A DNA stretch of 64,000 nucleotides from Icerya purchasi (Eukaryota > Arthropoda > Insecta > Hemiptera > Monophlebidae): the NCBI GenBank assembly GCA_039619475.1, contig CM077115.1:41106944-41170943 (forward strand), written 5' to 3'. A program made the position numbers and the translations under genes. Shown here one piece after another: positions 23,438 through 31,872 of this stretch; the first letter of the stretch is position 1; each line of letters begins with the position of its first letter. The notes under the pieces are model-generated. The model did not search any database. It was not told the origin of the DNA and worked only from the letters and a program-made list of their open reading frames with translations.

Positions 23438-26400
23438 ATGTCGTCAGTGGGTGTTCAACGTAATATTTCTGTTAAAAACGTTAGCAAGCGTTATCGTAAG
23501 CGTTTGGCAACATATCGTATTGTAAACAATAATAAATGCCAGATGGACATTGCAAAGTATTTGGTTGATATTACTCCTACAGTGATCAGGATAATTAAGA
23601 GAAGACTTAGTACTGGAATAAAAGTTAATTTGTCATTATGCTGTCTATTTGTTAAAGGTGTTGGGCTTGTAGACTGGGTCACTAGCCAGTTTTACTTCCC
23701 AACTAATGTGCATTTACTCACTCGTGGTGAGAATATTTCTGCATGGTACAAGGCAGAATGTGGAAAAATTATTAGTCTTGCTGATAAGTTTGAGCGTGCG
23801 ACAGGATCTGGTTGGAGATTAAAGAAAATCGAATATCTAGAAATTCGTGTCAACCATCGGAATGTTCTAAGCCATGCATCATCATATATTCCACTACCAT
23901 CCTGTATTGCATCGAAAAAGGCTGTTATTAATGTGAAAAATGATGATCACATGTGTTTCAAATATTCAATGTTGACAAAATATATTAAGGTGAATCATCC
24001 AGAATATGCAAGCAATTATGTGCGGAATACATCACTGTTAAAGAAATACAACTGGAGTGGCATATCTTTCCCCGCATCATTGGATGATATAAGTACATTT
24101 GAAAAGAATAACCTACAATCATCTGTGAATGTTTATGGTTTGGATAAGAAAAACATTGTCTATCCAGTTCGTATATGTAAAGAAGAACGAGTGGATCATA
24201 CAGATTTGCTCCTTATAACTGAAGGTGATAAATCACACTATTGTTGGATAAAAAATTTGGAGCGTCTTGTAAGAAGTCAGATCACTAAGGATTGCCATCG
24301 TATATTTATATGCCGTCACTGTTTATGGTATGTCCAGGATCATTCTAAGTACCTGGCTCATACACAGCGCTGCTCTAATAATACTCCTGCAACAGTTATT
24401 ATGCCAACAGAGGAGAATAAAATATTAAAATTCCAACAGTATAAACAGCAAGAATTTATACCATTTGTCATATTTGCTGACTTCGAGTGTATCCTGAAGC
24501 CTCTAAATGATGAATCATGTGATAGTGATGCCAATGATAGAGAAATTATTAGTGATAATGATGATGGCGATATAGAAATTGGTGGTATGCATCGAAAAAG
24601 TCAGCGACATGGTGGAAATATGAAAAATTGTAAGCGGCAATGTATGGAAGATGGTTCGTACACTGGTAATCAAAACAGGTCCGAAAAATCATCTAGTACT
24701 ATCCCCATACAGAGGCATGAAGCATTTAGCTTTTGCTATTATATTGTATCAAGATGTGAAGAAGGTGTTGGGTTTAATTTTACATCGGAGCCTAAAATGT
24801 ATCAAGGTCCTAATGCAACTAAAATATTCTATGAATGGTTAGTGGAAGATGTTCAAAAAATAGAAAAGATTTATCAGAAAAACAGTCCGTTGCAGTGGAC
24901 GCCTGAGGATTTGGAAAAATATGATGCTTCATTGGTGTGCCACATTTGTGAAGGGGTGCTACATGATGATAAAGTTGCAGACCATAATCATTTGACAGGA
25001 AAATTTCGAGGTGCAGCACATTCAAAATGTAACCTAGAGTATCAACTCCCGAATTTTGTGCCAGTATTCATACATAATCTGAGTGGATATGATGCTCATT
25101 TATTCATCAGGGATTTAGCATGCGATGATCAGGACATTGAAGTAATACCAAATAGTGAAGAACGCTACATATCATTCTCAAAGCGCATTTCAGAAAAAAT
25201 GAAAATACGATTCATAGATACATTCCGTTTTATGGCGTCAAGTCTTGAGAAATTAGCTAGTTATTTGCCTGATAGTTCACTTCATCATACCATCAGGAAC
25301 ATTGCGTCGCCTGATTTGCTTCCTTTATTTCGTAGAAAGGGTGTTTTCCCTTATTCATATGTGTCATCATGGGAAAAATTGGATGAAACAAGTTTGCCTG
25401 CAAAGGAGTATTTCTATAATTCCTTGACAAAATCAGATATTAGTGATGAAGATTACTTACATGCAGTGAATGTATGGAATGTATTAAATGTTCAAACACT
25501 TGGGGGATATAGTGATATATATCTAAAGACAGATGTGCTTCTATTAGCAGATGTTTTTGAAAACTTTAGAAGTGTCTGTTATAACATATATAAATTGGAT
25601 CCTGCATGGAGTTTTACAGCCCCTGGATTAGCCTTCCAGGCAATGTTAAAGTTAACAAAGGTTGAATTGGAGCTCCTAACTGATTATGATATGGTTTTAT
25701 TCTTCGAAGCTGGAATACGCGGTGGTATGTGTCAGTGTGTGAAGCGTTATGCCAGGGCAGAAAATCCATACATCAATAGTTATAATAATAGTTCCAGTAG
25801 TAATGATGATTGTGGTAGTAGCAGTGGTGTAGATAACACTTTCATAACATATTTAGATGCGAATAACCTTTATGGTTGGGCTATGAGTGAACTTCTTCCT
25901 ATGAATGGTTTCAGATGGCTTAGCCAAAAAGAAATAAGAGAATTAAATATTATGGAGATAGCTGATGATGGATCCATTGGCTATGTGCTCGAGGTGGATT
26001 TGGAGTATCCTACAAGTTTACATTTGGTGCATAATGATTTACCTCTATGTCCTGAGGCTAAATCAGTTGGAAAATGTGTGAAATTAGTTAATACATTAGA
26101 AAATAAGTATAATTATATTATTCACTATAGAAATTTAAAACAAGCAATTGCATTAGGGTTAAAACTTCTGTGTGTGCATCGAGTCATTTGTTTCAATCAG
26201 TCGGCATGGTTGAAGTCATACATTGATTTGAACACTCTACAGCGGAAACGGGCTACTAATGAGTTTGAGAAGAACTTTTGGAAGCTTATGAATAATAGTG
26301 TTTTTGGTAAAATGATGGAAAACGTTAGACATAGAATTAATATACAACTTATTACAAATAAAGTAAAATTTACAAAACTAGTTGGTAAAAGTAATTTTAA

Positions 26401-27145
26401 AGATCGAACAATATTCAATGAACGACCATTTCTGGCTGCAGTACATTTAAATCCTTCAACAATTAAATTTAATAAACCCATTTATATTGGGATGTCTATT
26501 TTAGATATTAGCAAAGTAAAAATGTTTGATTTTCATTATAATGTAATGTGTAAAATGTATAAGAATATTAATCTTTTATATTGTGACACTGATTCACTTA
26601 TTTATGAACTTAAAACACTTGATTTTTATAAAGATATTAAAGATAATGCTCAATATTTTGATACAAGTGATTATCCTGAAAGTCATCCATGCTATTCACT
26701 AGAAAATAAAAAGAAACTTGGCGTATTTAAGGATGAATTAAATAGTATTCCAATTAGTGAATTTGTTGGATTGCGTCCAAAAATGTATTCTATAAGTATT
26801 GTAGATAATAGAGAAATTAAAAAATGTAAAGGTGTACAGTCTTCTATAATTAAGAAAGAGCTTAATTTTATTGATTATTATAATTGTGTGAATGGTGTGT
26901 GTGGTAAATTAAGTGATAATTATAAGACATATTACAATATTCAAAGTCATAAACATATACTGTATACCCTGGAGCAGAATAAAGTAGTATTAAGTGGTAG
27001 TGATGATAAAAGAATAATATGTAGTAATAATGTAGATACAATAGCTTATGGAAACTCAATGTATAATAAATTCCATAGAAAGTTTAATGTTGTTTTAGCT
27101 GAACTAAGAGCATTTATATTAGATAAGAATATATATATTGCATGA
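23438..27145 (+). CDS. Protein-primed-type family B DNA polymerase (right copy)
   Basis: Second complete copy of the 1235-codon polymerase, on the + strand, at the exact mirror position of 11963-15670. Same motifs and residue numbers as the left copy: exonuclease D348/E350, D552, D699; polymerase D807, NNSVFG, D1050/D1052, KMY. The two genes are divergent: their starts face each other across 7.8 kb of repeats and the central loop, and each is transcribed toward its own terminus. No lesion in either. Identity of the two copies implies that the palindrome is young or that the arms are kept alike by gene conversion or by replication through a hairpin (inference). Confidence 0.93.
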   Translation: MSSVGVQRNISVKNVSKRYRKRLATYRIVNNNKCQMDIAKYLVDITPTVIRIIKRRLSTGIKVNLSLCCLFVKGVGLVDWVTSQFYFPTNVHLLTRGENISAWYKAECGKIISLADKFERATGSGWRLKKIEYLEIRVNHRNVLSHASSYIPLPSCIASKKAVINVKNDDHMCFKYSMLTKYIKVNHPEYASNYVRNTSLLKKYNWSGISFPASLDDISTFEKNNLQSSVNVYGLDKKNIVYPVRICKEERVDHTDLLLITEGDKSHYCWIKNLERLVRSQITKDCHRIFICRHCLWYVQDHSKYLAHTQRCSNNTPATVIMPTEENKILKFQQYKQQEFIPFVIFADFECILKPLNDESCDSDANDREIISDNDDGDIEIGGMHRKSQRHGGNMKNCKRQCMEDGSYTGNQNRSEKSSSTIPIQRHEAFSFCYYIVSRCEEGVGFNFTSEPKMYQGPNATKIFYEWLVEDVQKIEKIYQKNSPLQWTPEDLEKYDASLVCHICEGVLHDDKVADHNHLTGKFRGAAHSKCNLEYQLPNFVPVFIHNLSGYDAHLFIRDLACDDQDIEVIPNSEERYISFSKRISEKMKIRFIDTFRFMASSLEKLASYLPDSSLHHTIRNIASPDLLPLFRRKGVFPYSYVSSWEKLDETSLPAKEYFYNSLTKSDISDEDYLHAVNVWNVLNVQTLGGYSDIYLKTDVLLLADVFENFRSVCYNIYKLDPAWSFTAPGLAFQAMLKLTKVELELLTDYDMVLFFEAGIRGGMCQCVKRYARAENPYINSYNNSSSSNDDCGSSSGVDNTFITYLDANNLYGWAMSELLPMNGFRWLSQKEIRELNIMEIADDGSIGYVLEVDLEYPTSLHLVHNDLPLCPEAKSVGKCVKLVNTLENKYNYIIHYRNLKQAIALGLKLLCVHRVICFNQSAWLKSYIDLNTLQRKRATNEFEKNFWKLMNNSVFGKMMENVRHRINIQLITNKVKFTKLVGKSNFKDRTIFNERPFLAAVHLNPSTIKFNKPIYIGMSILDISKVKMFDFHYNVMCKMYKNINLLYCDTDSLIYELKTLDFYKDIKDNAQYFDTSDYPESHPCYSLENKKKLGVFKDELNSIPISEFVGLRPKMYSISIVDNREIKKCKGVQSSIIKKELNFIDYYNCVNGVCGKLSDNYKTYYNIQSHKHILYTLEQNKVVLSGSDDKRIICSNNVDTIAYGNSMYNKFHRKFNVVLAELRAFILDKNIYIA

Positions 27146-27211
27146 TTATATGGAGCTATGTATTATTATTAAGTGTAATATTAGCCAATGTATATTTTGT
27201 TTTTATTGTGT

Positions 27212-27217
27212 AATAAA
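27212..27217 (+). terminator. Polyadenylation signal of right polymerase
   Basis: AATAAA 67 bp past the stop codon of the right polymerase gene; mirror of 11891-11896. Confidence 0.5.
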
Positions 27218-27327
27218 TTTTGTATTAACAATTGTATTTATTTCTTTAATTTGTTAGATCTAAGAATGTGTGGGAGCTTAAAATATTTTGTATTTAGTCA
27301 TAGTGTATAGAGGTTATGTTATTTCTA

Positions 27328-27595
27328 ATTAAATAGTGTGTATGTAGTAAAAATTTAATACTTTTCCTTAGGATGGTGCATTTTTCATTAAAATTTGGAG
27401 CTTTCTGTCTAAAATAGTACCATTTATACTAAATTGTTATATTTTACTATAAAATTGTTGTTTTTGTGTCTAAAATGAGGATATTTTGTGTAAAATGGTC
27501 TTTTTTCATATAAAATTTGATGTTTTTTCTAAATGTGGCTATTTTTTTGTCCTAAATGGAGTAATTTGTATGAATGGAGTGCTTTTAGTTTAAAT
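27328..27595 (-). repeat. ~30-bp periodic tract, right arm
   Basis: Mirror of 11513-11780 (GTCTAAAATGG-like words about every 30 bp on the + strand). Confidence 0.6.
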
Positions 27596-28082
27596 TGAGC
27601 GCTTCTTTCTATGATATAATACTTATCTTAATTCCTGTTTATGATGTTTGGAGTTATGTTGCAGAAAAAATTATTAGGTTTTTAATCTAGTGTTTGTATA
27701 GCAAGTGGTAGTGCAGCAGCTTAGGTGAGTTATTGAGATGGTGGTGTTATTTGGTTGGGAATATGTGCATTATGGAATTCTTGGGAGTGCGATTATATCT
27801 GTCAAATAATAAAATTTGGGGGTATAGATATTGCTTCATTGCATTAGAAAGTGTATACATACATGTGCATGGTCACCCAAGAAAAAAATCTCTGAGCTGA
27901 GATATATCCCCACATATATGTTGTTATTACAATTATTTTGGTTGGGCATATATCAAATTATATACATGCAAACAAGCATTGGTAGCAAGGATTATCCCAA
28001 TTTCAATTAATCAACATATTAAATTATTCTTGGAGACATATTTGTTGGAACAAGTGTGGTAGGTGTAATAATATTGGGTTAG

Positions 28083-28447
28083 CAAGTTGTATTAGCATTG
28101 GTAGTTTATAATAAAGCACTTTCAAAGCATACACAAACATGAGCAGCTAGTATCGGTTAGCACAAATTATTACATTAGTTAGGCAATCATAAATATATCA
28201 TCAACGCACATAGAAACACACAAGCATCTTAGCAAATTATTATATTGGTTTGGCAGTAGTAAATGCATCATCAACACATATAAACACACACAAAATGGTA
28301 GAATTGGTATTGGGGTTAAAGAGTTGATGGTGGGTAGTCAATAGTAAAACATTTTCTCAAAGCATACATAATCATAAATAAATAGTATCAGTTAGCATAA
28401 ATTATTACAACAGTTAGATGATCATAAATATATCATCAAGATACATA
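28083..28447 (-). repeat. Subterminal direct repeats, right arm
   Basis: Mirror of 10661-11025. Confidence 0.7.
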
Positions 28448-28720
28448 AAAGTGGGATGATTACATGAAGCAACTTAGTAGGGGTTAGAAAAAAAATTTAA
28501 AGGTGGTTGGTTAAAGCCTTTCCCCTAATCCATGTTTTTGGTCGGGTGGTGTTACTGAGTGAGGGAGTCCATATGCAGGTGTCTACAGAGAAAGCATGTC
28601 ATTGATTTGGGGTGTGATAAGACATTGAAATATATGGATTTAGGATTGTAACAGTGAAGATGTGGTGAGCAAAAGAGTGTAATTGGAGTAGAACATGATG
28701 GTGCAGTGATGAATAATGTG

Positions 28721-28812
28721 AAAAGAGTGTGATCATATGATAAGGTATTGACTCTTGATTAGTTGAGTAAAAAGGGGCGTGGTCATGTGACTAAATACTG
28801 GCTCCTGATTGG
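28721..28812 (-). repeat. Terminal 50-bp-spaced direct repeat, right end
   Basis: Mirror of 10296-10387, so the same two-copy motif lies 33 bp inside each end of the element. Confidence 0.75.
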
Positions 28813-28845
28813 CTAATCTCCTAGAACATAGGTTTTCTATCTACT

Positions 28846-28851
28846 AACGTA
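28846..28851. repeat. 6-bp target site duplication, right
   Basis: AACGTA directly after the right terminus, identical to 10257-10262. Confidence 0.9.
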
Positions 28852-30159
28852 ATTGCAATTTTGCATTCCAACGAGTGCCCCACTAATTTATCTGCTTCGT
28901 TTGAACGATCGGAATCTTTCGGTGTAACCGAAAATCGCTACGAAAAACCTGACTTGTAGTATAACAGTTTACAAAGTTGGCCTATTCAGCTTAGGAGAAT
29001 TAGAATAACGATATTTATAAGAAGTCCTTTTTAAAAGTTATCCTGGCGAATTGTAATTTGTTCGGGAATATTTTTTTTTCTCAAGTTTTTTTCCCATTTC
29101 TTTTCTAAAGACTAGTGTGACTTGACGTTTTCCGAAATTAAGATAGTTAATATTTCGAAAACTGTCGAATGATGTTGTTGGGCCAATTTACAGACCCGCT
29201 AGTTGTAGTTGATACAACGCAGATCGATCGTTTTAATTATTAACGTACTTCACGCTTGACGTAACAAAGTATGGTTAAAGATACCATTTGTTACATCATT
29301 AGCGTTGTACAGGTATACAAATGTATATTTTTGAAAGTTTGTAATAACGGTTATAACACAATCTTCGGAAGTTCAATATGGAATTATGTCATCAGTAATT
29401 CTCTGTAAGAGTCTACGCGGTACGAACAATGTGGAATTATATATATATACGTAGGTGCCCAACATTACGAATGAGTCGATGATGCGCGTATTCCCCTTCT
29501 GCCTGTTATGTTGCACAGACGCGTAAAAAGTTAAAGCCATATGTACTAAAATGTTGTCTCCATTTAATAAGCCTAAACTTAGTCTAAGATTAGTAAATCT
29601 CCTTGACGGAAATATGATCTTCAATTGTACGGAAATAAAAACAGGAGCAACCTTGCTCAGATTTAGAGTCAATAGCCGACCACACACGCACGGTTTTGTC
29701 CGCAGACTTAACCACCAGAGGTCTGGACCGTAGCGAAAACTCTACCGAGATTAAAACTGCTCTTCATTTTAGGCGGAAAAGGTGAGTTCACAGACTTACC
29801 GGTGTCGGCAAGTCTGTACAGATAACCGTACAGTTAACCGTACAGATAATCGTAAAGGCCAGAGAGAACTATCGCCGTTTATTAACGACGAAAGGTAAAC
29901 CAGCGGGCAAACCTGTCAAGCCAGAAGTGACTTGACTGCGTGTTACCGCAAGCAAGTCCGCGTGTAGGAGATGTGGAAAGAGATGGATCCATAACGAAAT
30001 GTACTCGTTCTAAAATAAAGCTAGTCGAGACGCAAAACCTTAAAAAAGACAACTTTCATCCGTATAGAGATAACTTTCAGATATGGTGCTGGAGAAGTTC
30101 GTTAGAATTCCGTGGACGACGAAAAGATTTAACATGAAATTGGCCTTCTTCAGGAACAG
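28852..30159. other. Host flank right of Polinton, no gene seen
   Basis: Unrelated to the left flank beyond the 6-bp duplication. Contains a small repetition of CAGATAACCGTA-like words near 29817-29855. Frames at 29373-29733 and 29940-30137 were not recognised. Confidence 0.4.
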
Positions 30160-30460
30160 TTGTTAAATATGGTACTTACTAAAAAACTGAAATATTTTGA
30201 ACGTCTAAAGTGTAAAAACAAGAGGATGGAGCGTCGACTAATACAAGCAAAAGTGGAAGGCTTAAGACCCAGAAGAAGACAACCAGCATCGCGATGGTTT
30301 GATGGAATACAGGAAATAACAGGTTTAAATTTACAAATGTGCAGTCATCGAGCTATGGATCGAGAACAGCGGAGCAAATTGCTTAGATCATCCTTGTCGA
30401 CATAATCATGGTCACAATACCCCTGAGGGTAATCGGTCAAATGATGATGATAGTTATCGC
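30160..30460 (+). pseudogene. LINE 3'-terminal fragment
   Basis: The frame 30160-30405 ends in a pattern found at the C-terminus of many animal non-LTR retrotransposon ORFs: basic stretch (MERRLIQAKVEGLRPRRRQP), then RWFDGIQEITGLNL and a final MDREQRSKLL. The following CATGGTCACAATACCCC and the (ATG)n-like end TGATGATGAT fit a LINE 3'UTR with a short-repeat tail. 5' part absent. A family different from the 9.2-kb LINE. Confidence 0.65.
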
Positions 30461-31104
30461 ATTTTATTTACTATTCCATCTTTTATATTAATCAATTTAT
30501 CTATTTTAATAATTTCTTTAATCGTTTATAATATTTTATAAAAAAAAGTAGCGTGACGCAAATTTTAATTGATTGCAGCCATATAAGACACGTGTGAAAA
30601 TAACTTTGGAAATAAAGCGAAGAAAAGTCGATTGACAGATTAAACATAGAGGGTATCTCGAACGAGACGCACTCCGCATTGAACAAATTTGTAAAAATTT
30701 TTGAAATCCGTTTATCTCCTTGGAAATATTTTTTTATATTCTCGCGATTTAATTTATAAGCCACAGTAAGTCCGATTTTAAGCAAGCAGTTTCTACTGTT
30801 GCTTGAACTGTACAAACCGATTTCGTAAGTTATCGTACGAGAGAATTTCGCAATATTTTAAAAATATTTACGATAGCGTTTCGATTTAACAAGATTGCAT
30901 TCGTAAATTTTATTTATTACGTGCGTAACGAATTAGCTTGGCACCGCTAAAAAACACTAAAAAGAAAAAAACAAAAAGAATTCAGACGAAATAGAAATAA
31001 AAGATTGGAAGAACCGGTAGCAATTTTCTTATCAGTTGCGTAACCGAGCGTTATATTATTCGGCACATTAAAAGTATACACAACTTTATTTTCTCCTTCT
31101 TACC
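30461..31104. other. AT-rich spacer, no gene seen
   Basis: Nothing recognised on either strand; a - strand frame at 30501-30815 has no familiar motif. Confidence 0.4.
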
Positions 31105-31172
31105 ACTTCTTGGGCTAATGTCCTCATTGACAAACTCATAAAAATATTGGCGCATTGCATTAAAAAAAAAAG
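31105..31172 (+). mobile_element. LINE/SINE 3'-tail relic
   Basis: CTTGGGCTAATGTCCTCA followed by TTGACAAACTCATAAAA and, after a short gap, an A-run (31160-31170). Similar to the 3' ends at 4640-4708 and 9218-9262 (reverse). Too short to classify further. Confidence 0.4.
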
Positions 31173-31416
31173 AGTTTACGAATCAATGTCAAGCTGAAGA
31201 ATAAATAACGTGAAAGATTTGTTTTGAAATTATTTTCTCATTTCAGTTTTTCGATTTTAATAATAAACGGATTTTTATTGGAACGGTTTATTATTTTTAA
31301 TCATGTTTTCTAAACTGCTTTTTCCCCCGCACTTCGGATATTACTGATGAGGCAAATTTATTATGTTAATAATAATAACAATATATATGACAAAAAGAGA
31401 CCCGAAAAATACTATA

Positions 31417-31866
31417 GTCCGTTCAACGGAAATGTGCCAATGGAAAAAGTCGATATTTTTTTTTTTTTGGCTTGGTTTATCTTTTAACCTTTTAGCCAGT
31501 TTATATGTTAAACATGTAATATAATATTCAAGTCTTAAATTTCAATATTGCATTTTTTGAGGTATTGATAAAGTTGTTTACATGCCTGACCTAGTGGATT
31601 TGTGAGTATGGTTACTGTGTTTATCGGTAACGTGTGATATACTTGAGTTAATCTATTTGTAAGTTCTTCTCGTTGTTTTTGGAACTGAACACATTGCCAT
31701 AGGAGATGGTTAATATTTTCTTCATAGTCTTTATCATAGTACTGACATTTATCCGATTCGATAATGTTCAATTTTTTTAAACGATCTGCTGTTCTGGTAT
31801 GCCCTGTTCTTCACAAATATCGATTTATATCGACTTTTTCCATCGGCGCATTTTCGTTGAACGGAC
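31417..31866. mobile_element. MITE-like element enclosing a LINE fragment
   Basis: Terminal inverted repeats of ~40 bp (31417-31457 and 31827-31866; GTCCGTTCAACG, then ATGGAAAAAGTCGATAT) differing at three or four positions. TATA lies next to each end (31413-31416, 31869-31872), compatible with TA-targeting Tc1/mariner insertion. Most of the interior is the reverse-strand LINE fragment described next; the right TIR runs directly into it. Confidence 0.6.
31535..31829 (-). pseudogene. LINE C-terminal fragment (zinc-knuckle tail)
   Basis: Reverse-strand remnant of a non-LTR retrotransposon ORF2 C-terminus: VDINRYL, an in-frame stop, RTGHTRTADRLKKLN, then CQYYDKDYEENINHLLWQC. This is the standard post-RNase H tail (xxYLTGHxRxxxxLxxLxx...CxxC...ENxxHLLxxC), with the second Cys of the knuckle replaced by Tyr. 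Dead fragment lying inside a pair of TIRs. Confidence 0.7.
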
Positions 31867-31872
31867 TCTATA

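Larger units (their letters stand above)
10263..28845. mobile_element. Giant palindromic Polinton/Maverick-like element
   Basis: An 18,583-bp insertion made of two ~9.07-kb arms in inverted orientation (10263-19340 and 19781-28845) around a 440-bp unique centre. Outer coordinates are exactly symmetrical (sum 39108). Ends read AGTAGATAGAAAACC inward, and AACGTA is duplicated on both sides. Each arm carries an intact family B DNA polymerase of the protein-primed type, pointing outward. These features (5'-AG termini, 6-bp duplication, pPolB) are those of Polintons, which also normally encode integrase, packaging ATPase, protease and capsid proteins; none is found here. Arms differ, as far as I compared, by one substitution (18969/20151), homopolymer lengths and a net 20 bp in a microsatellite. 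The flanking DNA differs on each side, so the palindrome ends exactly where the transposon ends. Confidence 0.9.
19781..28845. repeat. Polinton-like element, right arm (9.07 kb)
   Basis: Inverted counterpart of 10263-19340, with the same order of parts mirrored. Runs GACTAC... to ...GGTTTTCTATCTACT at 28845. Confidence 0.92.

Noticed and set aside
10263..28845. Palindrome as a pure assembly or sequencing artefact
   Set aside because: Unrelated host flanks with a perfect 6-bp duplication and independent small differences between arms argue against it, though only read-level data can settle it.
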